From Mycosarcoma maydis (Eukaryota > Basidiomycota > Ustilaginomycetes > Ustilaginales), in contig NC_026488.1 of NCBI RefSeq assembly GCF_000328475.2, forward strand, positions 434,001 through 498,000: a stretch of 64,000 nucleotides of DNA. The letters run 5' to 3'. This document shows, in pieces, positions 1-9,100 of this stretch; position 1 is the first letter of the stretch, and every line of letters begins with the position of its first letter. The position numbers and the translations under genes are program-made. The notes under the pieces are model-generated. The model saw only the letters and a list, made by a program, of their open reading frames with translations, was not told the DNA's origin and ran no database searches.

Positions 1-1521
1 CACCTCTGGCGGCAGAAAGGATGGCACTACATCCAGTTTGCGTTTGGCGATCATACAGATAGCAAGCGTGCTGTTAGTGACGCAATCTGTCGTGTGCTGC
101 TTGAGCATCTAGAACCGTACATGAACGCTGGAAACCGCAGCTGCACGAGGGAGCAAGAGCTGCGTGATTCAATCGCGTTCACAGATATCAAACAAGTGTT
201 GACGGCAGTTGGAATTCCGTTTGCGCTTTTCCTCTTCTGGTCGACACAGGTGTATCCCACGTCTGGCATAGGCGTCAAGCATTGTCGTCCAGCTATGGAA
301 CGCATACCGATCGAACAGTGTTATTACGATCTGCTGCTAGACCTCCCATCTTCGGTGTCGAAACATTTGCAAGAGGAGCAGAGGACCAAGAGGTTTGCAA
401 ATAGCTTGACTGCGGATCTGACTGAGGTGCTCTGCCGACTTGTTGGTCAAACGCCTAACGACAAGCTTGCCGACCAAGTGTCGCCGCCTGTACTATCAGC
501 CGCGCAGATACAGAGATCCAAGAAAGGACAGAGACAGCCCTGGCAAGACCAGGTCGGCTCAAGAGACAGCATCACGAAAAGCGAAACCGATTCTGTCTTT
601 GACATTATACCGGCATCCTGTTTGGCGACGCGACTGCCTCGAACGTGGCCTTCAGTCCGTGTCATGTCGTCCTTGGAAGCCAACAAGGAATTTGGTCGAG
701 TGGGTCGCCTTGTGCGCATCTCAAGCGGAACAGTCGGTACACTCTCTGCAGGACCGTCTTCAGCGGTCCAAGTATCTCACCGCGGTGGTCAAGGCTCGAC
801 TGCAGCCGAGTCGAGAGAGGTTGTGGCAGGTCTGTCGCGTGGCGACATGGTGCGACTCAAGGCCAAACAGCGTCTCGCCAGAGCCAGCATGGACATTTCC
901 AAGCTGCTCGATCAGCACGGTGGCCAGACAGGCTCTGTGATGGATTACACACCGATCCCGGTCGAGATGTCGGAGCCGGCAGAGCCGGACGCGCTTGGAA
1001 GCGTCCAAGGTGGCGAGTGTCAGAGCACAAGGTATGAAATCGAAACGCCCTCATGGATCAAGAGGGCCAAGTATACATCCAAGATGCAGCCTTGGCTGGA
1101 AGAATCGTCGATGCCCACACAACAGTCGCTTCAGCGTTCGTCTACGAGCAAGAGATGCTATCGTGAAGTGCGAGACAAGATCATGCGATGCAGTGTAGAC
1201 ACGGCCAGGAGTGGCGAAGGGGGAGCCGAGACCGAAACAAGTATCGCGGATTATGGCGAATGGATCTTACAGAGCTTTCGAGAGACAAGGCATGAGCTTC
1301 AACAAGAATGTCGAGAAACGAATGAGCAGGTTCGCGCCCAAGGCGATAGCCAGCCCGGAATACATGTGGTCGGTGGAGACGTACCAAGTGTGGAAGATGC
1401 AGGGACATTGACCATGGCTTCGCTCTACAGGTTGGCTGCGGAACACACAAAGACGGCGGCGGTAGAGCGCGGAGAGAGGCTCAAAAGGAGCGCCCGAGCT
1501 AGTGGCTCGCCATCGAAATGA
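1..1521 (+). CDS. Unrecognised protein, 3' part (5' end outside window)
   Basis: The frame is open from base 1, so the start codon lies upstream; 506 residues are visible before the TGA at 1519-1521. I do not recognise the family. The first 90 residues look globular, with aromatic and hydrophobic residues (LWRQKGWHYIQFAFGDHT near the start). The rest is polar and Ser/Arg/Glu-rich without a clear motif. An internal GTG at 94 is not a credible start because coding sense continues upstream of it. The gene converges with the IBA57 gene, leaving about 130 bp between the two stops. It is probably a lineage-restricted protein; the function is unknown. Confidence 0.6.
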   Translation, partial: HLWRQKGWHYIQFAFGDHTDSKRAVSDAICRVLLEHLEPYMNAGNRSCTREQELRDSIAFTDIKQVLTAVGIPFALFLFWSTQVYPTSGIGVKHCRPAMERIPIEQCYYDLLLDLPSSVSKHLQEEQRTKRFANSLTADLTEVLCRLVGQTPNDKLADQVSPPVLSAAQIQRSKKGQRQPWQDQVGSRDSITKSETDSVFDIIPASCLATRLPRTWPSVRVMSSLEANKEFGRVGRLVRISSGTVGTLSAGPSSAVQVSHRGGQGSTAAESREVVAGLSRGDMVRLKAKQRLARASMDISKLLDQHGGQTGSVMDYTPIPVEMSEPAEPDALGSVQGGECQSTRYEIETPSWIKRAKYTSKMQPWLEESSMPTQQSLQRSSTSKRCYREVRDKIMRCSVDTARSGEGGAETETSIADYGEWILQSFRETRHELQQECRETNEQVRAQGDSQPGIHVVGGDVPSVEDAGTLTMASLYRLAAEHTKTAAVERGERLKRSARASGSPSK

Positions 1522-1652
1522 TGACCCAAGTTGTGTGCATGCTTCGCTTTCGCTCAAAGGGGAGCGACCACGTGGATAGCTCACTTGGTTCTTTGCACGC
1601 ACGGAAAGTTTGGAGAGGAAGGAAGCGCACTGATGCTTTGCATTGCGATGGT

Positions 1653-2864
1653 TCAAGTGTCCTGATCTGATGGTACTGGCTGGTCGTGCGGCCACCAGCT
1701 TGGAATCCATGGTCGGGCCAGCAGCGTCGTCTCGCCATCTGCTGACAAGACGGAGAATTCCAAGGCATCGTGCTTGCTGTTTGGATCTGCACTTGAGCTA
1801 TCGGCCCATCTTCTCACCTGTTCTAGCCGCAAACAGGCCAGGCCGACGTTGTAGACACCCGAGGTGAATTTGCCGGCTGCTTTACCACGAGCCGGCTTGG
1901 TGGCTGCTTCCGAGGCGGTAGAGATGGGTTTGGAACGAATCTCGGCGAGATGTGTTGGGAGCTGATGTGGGAAGGCTGGATCGACGTCGTGGATTGAAGC
2001 AGGTGGAGGCGTGCCGGCAAGGTAGAAGGAGAGAGGTACGATGCGTTTCCTGACCACACCGGTGTGATGGGTTCTGGCGGTCAATTCTTGTCCAACATAG
2101 CAGCCTTTGCGGAAATCAACGCCGTGCATGTAGTCGAGGTTGTTCTCGAGAGGTAAACTTGAAGCTTGGGGGAAATCAAGAGCGCCTTCGGCAACGCCGT
2201 TGGTGATTCGATGTAAGGTATACTCGAGACCGTCGACTGTGGACGCAGCAGCAGCAACATCAAGAATCTCAGCAGCGGATAGAACGCCACGGTAACCGAT
2301 GGATGGAGATCTGGGATCGATACTGAGTTTTTCGGCGATGGTTGGCGGTGCTTGCGAGTTGGAGTCCCAGGCTTGAACGACATGATAGTCGGTGGACAGG
2401 TCGGTGAGCTTGACCTTGCTTCGAAGCTTGAATTTTTTGATAAAGGCGACGAGAGAGGGAAGCGTGCGAGAATCGATGTCGAGAAGCCATCGAGGTGAGC
2501 CATCCTGGTTTGCGGGTTGACGATGGATAAAGACGTCGGCGAGCATTCGACCTTGCGGGTTCATAAAGCCTGCGTAGACCATGTTTGGTGGTTGGTGCGT
2601 CAACGTTGTGGAATCGAGCGCCTTGACATCGTTGCTGACGAGACCTTGCAGAAGCTTGACAGTATCTCTGCCGCTGACCTGAACGACTCCACGATGCGGA
2701 ACTTTTGCCAACTTCCATGTTGAGCTTGTCTTGTCAGCAGCAGCAGATGAAGCCGTGGAGCCAAAGGTGCAGCGTGGGATGATCGAAGCTGCTCGGAGGA
2801 TGTTGGTCGACGTTTTGAGCGGCTGCCGAGCCAGCGGATCGACTAGCGCACGTCTTGTGATCAT
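1653..2864 (-). CDS. IBA57: Mitochondrial Fe-S cluster assembly factor IBA57 (CAF17 family)
   Basis: This 403-residue protein has the folate-binding GcvT-like fold. The family signature KGCYVGQEL lies at about residues 253-261, including the conserved Cys255. The family acts in the mitochondrial matrix with ISA1/ISA2 in maturing [4Fe-4S] proteins such as aconitase and lipoate synthase. The first 40 or so residues are Arg/Ser/Ala-rich with few acids (MITRRALVDPLARQPLKT), as expected of a matrix-targeting peptide. The ATG at 2864 is the first in frame. The length fits fungal homologues, with an insertion around residues 280-330 that includes an Ala/Lys-rich segment. It is a single exon, convergent with the gene to its left. 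Confidence 0.93.
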   Translation of the reverse strand: MITRRALVDPLARQPLKTSTNILRAASIIPRCTFGSTASSAAADKTSSTWKLAKVPHRGVVQVSGRDTVKLLQGLVSNDVKALDSTTLTHQPPNMVYAGFMNPQGRMLADVFIHRQPANQDGSPRWLLDIDSRTLPSLVAFIKKFKLRSKVKLTDLSTDYHVVQAWDSNSQAPPTIAEKLSIDPRSPSIGYRGVLSAAEILDVAAAASTVDGLEYTLHRITNGVAEGALDFPQASSLPLENNLDYMHGVDFRKGCYVGQELTARTHHTGVVRKRIVPLSFYLAGTPPPASIHDVDPAFPHQLPTHLAEIRSKPISTASEAATKPARGKAAGKFTSGVYNVGLACLRLEQVRRWADSSSADPNSKHDALEFSVLSADGETTLLARPWIPSWWPHDQPVPSDQDT

Positions 2865-3014
2865 GGTCGGGATCAGTTAGTGATTGGTTTGTGTGGTGGA
2901 CGTTGGAAAAAGTGGCTTTGGAACCCTTTCAATGCGCGAGGAGGGTGTGGGTGCTCACCATTCTCGAGTCCTCCACTTTGGAATCACGAATTCGGCGACA
3001 TTCGAGAATCACGG

Positions 3015-3037
3015 TTCGGGATTCGGGATTCGGGATT
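3015..3037. repeat. Heptamer tandem repeat (TTCGGGA x3)
   Basis: Three exact adjacent copies of TTCGGGA, followed by TT. It lies next to a GAATCACGG motif and has the same 7-bp period as the larger TCGTGAA arrays elsewhere in the window. Confidence 0.85.
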
Positions 3038-3405
3038 GTCATTCTTTTCCTAGTGATAGTTGTGTGAAACAGCAAATGTAACAAACCTAGAAAGTGTTCG
3101 TGATAAAAGACTTGAGAATAGTTAGGGGGGAAAGACCCGTGATGATTCTTGGCAGTTTGTTGAAGAGAAGAAATTGGTGAAAAGATCGCTTCATTTTCAG
3201 GACCCGAAATTACATACAAAATGAGCATATTGATGTCTTTGTCAACTGCTCGTCCTGCGACTCGGGACATCTATCTCCACTTTCCGTCTCGTCTTCGCTC
3301 TGTGCGGGGAGTGGGCTGCGTGCCTTTCGATGGTAGGCTCTGGCAGAGTGGGCGAGGGCTATCTCATCTCTGCCTTTGTTTGATCGCACAGAAACCACGA
3401 GTGAT

Positions 3406-3476
3406 GGCACGTAATTTCCTCTTGATCCTGCGGAAACGCGTGGTGGCACGTAAATTCCGTTTGGTCCTGCGGAAAC
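3406..3476. repeat. Imperfect 39-bp direct duplication
   Basis: GGCACGTAATTTCC... at 3406 and GGCACGTAAATTCC... at 3445 are about 32-bp near-identical blocks spaced exactly 39 bp apart. Both end in the same CCTGCGGAAAC. The spacing is a multiple of three, but no convincing gene covers them. Confidence 0.8.
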
Positions 3477-4297
3477 TATTCCGAAAGGGTCTTGGTCGAC
3501 CATTGTATCTTCAACCGATGGAACGATGAAAGGGAGGAACGGTTAGAGAATCAAGAGGCTCTGCATGCAAACGATCGAAAGGAAGGATGACATGCAGAAG
3601 CAAGGAGGGGCCCTGCATCGGCAGCAGCAGGGGTTCCTGGCGGATCGGTTCGCGTGGGACGGGAGACTGACAGACTTGATGCTTGGATGTCACACACTAA
3701 CTTGAGTCATGTGCGTGCGGCGCAAGGGGCTGTTGAACGAAAACCAAACCCAAAACCAAAAAAAAAAGAAAAAGGTTCGAGGCGTTTCGTGTTTGTATGG
3801 ATTAGTGGCTGCGACAGTGTGAGTTCATCCAAAGATGGGAAGGGACCGACGGAAGTATACGAGCCCACCAAGCCGAGCCCACCAGCACAGGTGCAATGCA
3901 GACGTGAGAGATTGCTTTGCGTAAAGAGGATGCGGTTGAGGGAAGGATTGGCGCGCACGCTACTACTGTACAGGGAGCGGCTAACATATGCAGAGGCAGG
4001 ATTGCCAGTCTCCGCTTCCGTCTGTGTCTCTTCTGACCAAAGAAAAGAGAGAGAGTCGAGATGGCGGGAAAGCCGATTTGAAACGGCGAATGGAATAGCA
4101 GAGAGACGCTCACAGAGTCACAAGAGTTGGGCGTGGGTTCGGAGAGATCTACGATGTGCACTCTGCGACTCTGCACTGCGAATTTCGGCGTGCTTGTTGC
4201 ACGTTGGCTTTGGTTGATCCTTGATCGACGAGATGCGCCCACACCAAATCACGAATCGAAGCGGGCTATTCGTGATTGTCAAGTGTTCTGTGTATGG

Positions 4298-4332
4298 AAA
4301 TTGGGGGCCAAATTGGGGGCCAAATTGGGGGC
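4298..4332. repeat. 12-bp tandem repeat (AAATTGGGGGCC x3)
   Basis: Three copies of AAATTGGGGGCC in register; the last departs from the unit in its final bases. Intergenic. Confidence 0.9.
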
Positions 4333-4923
4333 GCACGAGTTGCGCGTTGTGGCGCTACAATCAACGATGGCGCATCCATTCGCGATCGTGATTCACGATT
4401 ACCTGCCGCATCTGACTCACGACTTGAAGTCCTTCTCACGACTCGAGCAATACTGTACATGGTTCACTGACGATTCTGATTCTGGTTTCGGATCTCGCGA
4501 GATGCGTTTGGACAGCGCGCCAAAGCGAAGCACGAGAGCGGCAACAGATATGCAAGGTCGGCTTGGATGGCAGAACACTCGCGACTGCAGACTACGTGGC
4601 TTTGTTCTTTGTCGTCTTCTTTCGCATTCGTGATTTGCGCAAGTTAAGTTGGTCGACGGATGCGCTCAAGTCGCTTGGTGCGCCCAGCTGCAAGCTGCAT
4701 GGTGGCACAAGCTTGGCCGCGACGCCGTCGTGGGGTTGGACGCCAAGTGACGCTGCAGGCGGCTTGGCTGCGAGGCCGAGGCTTTCCGACACTCCGGTTC
4801 GCCATGGCCGCTCGCCATGGCCGCATAAGACGGAATGCGTAGAGGCAAAAACGAGATGCTTGCCGGTTGAGACAAGACAAGCGTGGGTGCATCTCAGATT
4901 CGACTTTGTTGTCCAAGCGAGGT

Positions 4924-4971
4924 CAATTTGATGCTCACTTTGATGCACAATTTGATGCTCAATTTGATGCA
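4924..4971. repeat. 12-bp tandem repeat (CAATTTGATGCT x4, imperfect)
   Basis: Four 12-bp units of the form CAATTTGATGCT, with substitutions (ACTTTGATGCA, CAATTTGATGCA). Intergenic, shortly upstream of a TCACGATT heptamer cluster at about 5018-5043. Confidence 0.85.
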
Positions 4972-5474
4972 CCTGGGTTATTCTCGTGATTCGCCCAGAC
5001 GCCGCTTGTCGGCATTCGTGATTCACGATTCACGATTCACGATTGGCGGTGCCGTTGTGTGGCCGTTGTGAATAGCAAGCGCGCTTTTCAAACCGCGATT
5101 AAGAAGCACGATTATTCACCTAGTAAGTCATACTAAATTGTGATTGTGGTTCAAAGATTCAAGACTACTCACAACGCTCTTCTTGTGCACTCTGTCCCTC
5201 CTGCGCCAGCTCTGGTCGGAGTTGGTGAAATGGATTTCAAATCGTATTAATAAACTAGGCTGCACTGCTGCAGTGCGGTGCCACTCGCAAACTTGAACGA
5301 CCTCTCATGGTCTCTGGAAGCGTGAACTTGACGCTCTAGATAGACTAAGTTAGCTTACTAACATTAGCTGGCCTTAGAGTTAGCCAGCTATTATCCAGTG
5401 TCATTTATCGCCGCCGCGCTCGCAGATCACAGCATACAATCCTCCATCTTGAATCACGGATCACCAACAGTCAC

Positions 5475-5545
5475 GAGTCGTGAGTGACCGAGTCGTGAGT
5501 GACCAAGTCGTGAGTGACCGAGTCGTGAGTGACCGAGTCGTGAAT
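5475..5545. repeat. 15-bp tandem repeat (GAGTCGTGAGTGACC)
   Basis: Four near-exact units and a fifth diverged one. The unit contains TCGTGAGT, a variant of the motif seen across the intergenic DNA of this window. It lies about 650 bp upstream of the peroxiredoxin-like gene. Confidence 0.9.
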
Positions 5546-6054
5546 CACAGAATGCCGAGTCTGGAGTGAATCAAGGGCGCTGAACCAGCTGAAACACGAA
5601 ACACAGAATCCAGTGTTTGTGCCTGGCCCCGGTCTCTCGCAGTGTCTCGATCTCCAGCCATCTTGGCGATTGGCTGTCCTTCCTGCGCTTGTCCTGTCAC
5701 CATCGCACAAGTCCTCTCACCTTGCTCCCTCGTTTGCTGCTTCTTGCTCGTCCTTGCTCGTCCTTTCCTCGATTCAACCAATCCACGCTGCTCCCTTTGC
5801 CGCATCGTGATGCTTCGCCTCATTCGTTGTCGACGTTACTGATCGTCGTCTTGTACTACCATCACGAGTAACCCACCGTTGACCAGCATCAAGCACCACC
5901 TATCGTCGCAACAATATCATCCAACCCACGCTCGCATTCCAGCTGCTCGGTCCTACCTTCTTCCAAGCTGGCTCACCTATTCACCCAGCTCCATCACCAC
6001 CATCACCGCTCCTCGTCCCCACGCTAACGCCCCGTGCGTTGCACATCTCTACCT

Positions 6055-6084
6055 GTACCCGTACCCGTACCCGTACCCGTACCC
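6055..6084. repeat. Hexamer tandem repeat (GTACCC x5) in a 5' leader
   Basis: Five perfect GTACCC units about 115 bp before the ATG at 6199, so probably in the 5' untranslated leader. The array is short and interior, so it is not a telomere. Confidence 0.85.
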
Positions 6085-6198
6085 GCACACCGACGCCTCG
6101 ATCGACCTCTTTGTCTTTTGCTTCTCCGACGCAGGCACAGCTGCTCATTTGCATGACCTGCTGCATACACACCACACCTGCCTCTTCCGCCTCAAGGC

Positions 6199-9100
6199 AT
6201 GACGGTGTCCTACACACGCTCCCCCAGTTTTTCTGCTCATAACTCTGCCACCCCTCCAGAGCTTTCGCCCGTCGCTTCTGGCGCTTCCTTGATCCCATCC
6301 TCTCCTGCCATTGCCTCCCCTTCGCCGCGCACCGCCTTGCGTGCTTCTGGTGCGGCTGCCTCGGCCACAGCCTTTGCCGACAGCTTGCCCATCCTTCCCT
6401 CCACCTCGGTATCAGCTTGCGTTCCGATCGACTCCGTGGCCAACGACCCCACCAGCATTCTTGTTCCCAACGATCGCATGGAAGCTGGCCTCAGCCTCCG
6501 AAGAAGTCCTCTCCTTCCCACATCAGAGTTTGCTACCGAGCCTCGCTCCTCTTGCTGCAGTTCCGACCGCAACACGTCCAGCCACCATCTCGAATCCGTC
6601 AACGATCGCTACGAGCCCGCCTTCACGGGTGACATTGATCTACACGACCGCTTTGTCTATCGACGCCCTTTCGTCGACCGCGCCCTTCCTCACCTCAAAC
6701 GCCGCAACCAGCTCATCCTTGAGCAAAAGTACCACCAGCATCGTTCTACGCTCTCTTCCTTCGCATCAGCGCAAGAGCCGGAAACGTTTCAAATTACCAC
6801 CGCTTTGTCTCCTCGTCTCCAAAGATCAAGGCGTCCTGGAACCGCGCCTCAACGCATCTCGGTCTCACCACATACCTCGGACTACGCTGTAAATCCGCTG
6901 TCTTTTGCCACACGCAGCTCCACCCTTGCCTCCTCAGGCGGATTGCGCGAGCTCACCACTGGCGCAGCTGCTCAGCCCGCTTCCAGGCGTGCCTCTTGGA
7001 TCCGCGACACGCGTCACTTTGAAGCACTCAGCGACTCTCACCATCCTCAAAGTGCTGGTTTGCTCGAAGCCGCGCCCATCATCCCTACAGCAGCTATCAA
7101 AGCTTCGCGCCGCCACAGCAGCTTCCTCGCCGGTGAATATCGTTCCATTTCCTCCATCCCCATCCTTGCTAGCAAAAGCTTTGACATCCCTCTGCAGCAA
7201 AACACCACCTCAACCGAACAATTTTCCGATCTTTCCTCCTCTTCCATCCTCGCTGCGTCCTCCGCATTTATCGGTACCGCATCATCCAAGCGCACCTCGA
7301 TGCTTTCCAACCACTCTTCCACCACGTCCTCCTCCAAGGACGCAAGGACTTCGCTCGACAATGTCGAATTTGAAGACGACGATGTAAAGCACCAAGCGCA
7401 CAGCTCGGCTTCGTCAGGTTGCGGACATGATGATACCCCTGTCTCCAAACTTGCAATCACCCAACCTCGCAACACTACCGACGTCTTCACTACGCCGCGT
7501 TCCAGCTCCGAGCTCGACAAATCTGACGCACCCCCTTTGAATACTTGCGCAGAGCTCCAAGATACAACGACGTCGCACCAGGCAGACGAGCCATCGCGCG
7601 CTTCAGTCGATGTAGATGCCCGTACTGATCATATCGAGAAGGGTACAAGTGCATCCTGCACTGACTCGGGCATCGTACCCGCCCCTGCTATCACTCCTGC
7701 CATCCTCAACCAAGTCGAGACGGCTGTGGTACCGCCTTCGCCTATCTCTGAAAGCGACGCATCCTCTTCAACCAGCAATCCCACCAATGGCTTCCACTCG
7801 CTCCCCAATTCAGAAGATTCTCACACGCTCGCCATTCCCGCCAACGCCAGAACCAACGTCAACGGACATCGTACCTCGACAAGCAGCCGACGTGATAGCT
7901 CCACCTCGATTGGCTCGGCAGCCAGCTCCACTTCGACTTACCGCATCCGCAGGAAGGCCGTACCCTCAGACGTGGATGATTCCGAGCGTCGTCAGAGTAA
8001 TGCAGACGCAATCAATGCCAGTGCAGGTCAAGTGTCTCCACGTTCCATCTCGGCTGCTCAGAGCATGACGTCCTTGCCTCCTTCCAGAGACGAGATCCAG
8101 ACGACCCAGGCTGCTCACGATTTGGACGCTTCCGCCTTGATGCACGCGTCGCAAGATCCAACTCAGGCTCGCATGCTCAAAACGCCTGAGACTAGACACA
8201 GTGCTACGCAGAGCAATGCACAGCTACCACCCAGCTCAGACGATAGTGCTGATGTTTTCGAGTCGCGCGATTCCTTGCAGATAGACAAGAACGCTTCTTC
8301 TCGCGATTTGTCGACTGCTAACATGCTGGGCGTGAATTCTTCCCTCAGTACCGCCACCCAGGGATCAGGGTCTAGCGCGAGCCGTGCACCCTCGCGAGCT
8401 ACCATCAAACGACCCATCACAGCTCCCGTCGGATCTGGCGGTCAATTTCGAGTGGCCAGCGATGCTCCAAAGTCGGTACTCGAGGTCGAAGGAATGCAGT
8501 TTATCTTGGGAACCAATGAGCCTACCAAGGCCAAGCGCGCAGCAGACACCTCGCCATCGATACCCAACGCGGTACGCTTCATGCAGCATCGGCGCAATGG
8601 TAGCAACGGCCCTGTCTCGACCAGCTCTGCTCAACGCGAGTCGTACCTCAGCGACAACCCAGCGTCGATCAGCCTCGCCAACTCGAATCGCTCCGACACC
8701 GCCAGCCAAACATCGACGAGCGTTGGCGCAAATGACGCCGGAGCAACCGCAGCAGGCTCCTCGTCAGGCGGTTGGGGCCTCGAGCAAGAGCTCAGCATTG
8801 TCGACCGAGTCAGGAACGCAAAGCGCGAGGCGGACAAGAAGTCGTCCAAACCACGACCCGTGTCGATGGACAAGAGCAGCAAGCTGCTTGATCCGGCCGC
8901 CAAGGCGAACGTTAAGAACCCTCTGCTCTTGAACATTATAGATGAGGACGAATCGGAAGAGCTCAAGGCGGCTGCTCGCGAGGCTGGTTTACCCGAAGGC
9001 TCTTATGCGATTCACCCTCCGTCCATGCTGCAGCTCTTTGAAGCGTCCCAATGCCTTGTCTATGATCAGAACGGTGGAGAAGTGCTGTTTGGCGATCTCA

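Larger units (their letters stand above)
2865..6198. other. Repeat-rich intergenic region and leader of the peroxiredoxin-like gene
   Basis: No frame here has convincing coding quality; the open frames overlap on both strands and match nothing I know. The region holds several short tandem repeats (listed separately) and many single copies of the TCGTGA/TCACGA-type motif, for example near 2980-3010, 4390-4430, 4625 and 5018-5043. The last 600 bases (5600-6198) are strongly C/T-rich and probably form the promoter and 5' leader of the gene starting at 6199. Confidence 0.6.

Noticed and set aside
3654..4242. Open frames of 187 (plus) and 146 (minus) codons
   Set aside because: They overlap on opposite strands, cross a 12-bp-repeat-rich region and show no domain or biased codon pattern.
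6055..6084. Telomeric repeat
   Set aside because: Only five GTACCC units, interior to a gene leader; not a known fungal telomere unit.
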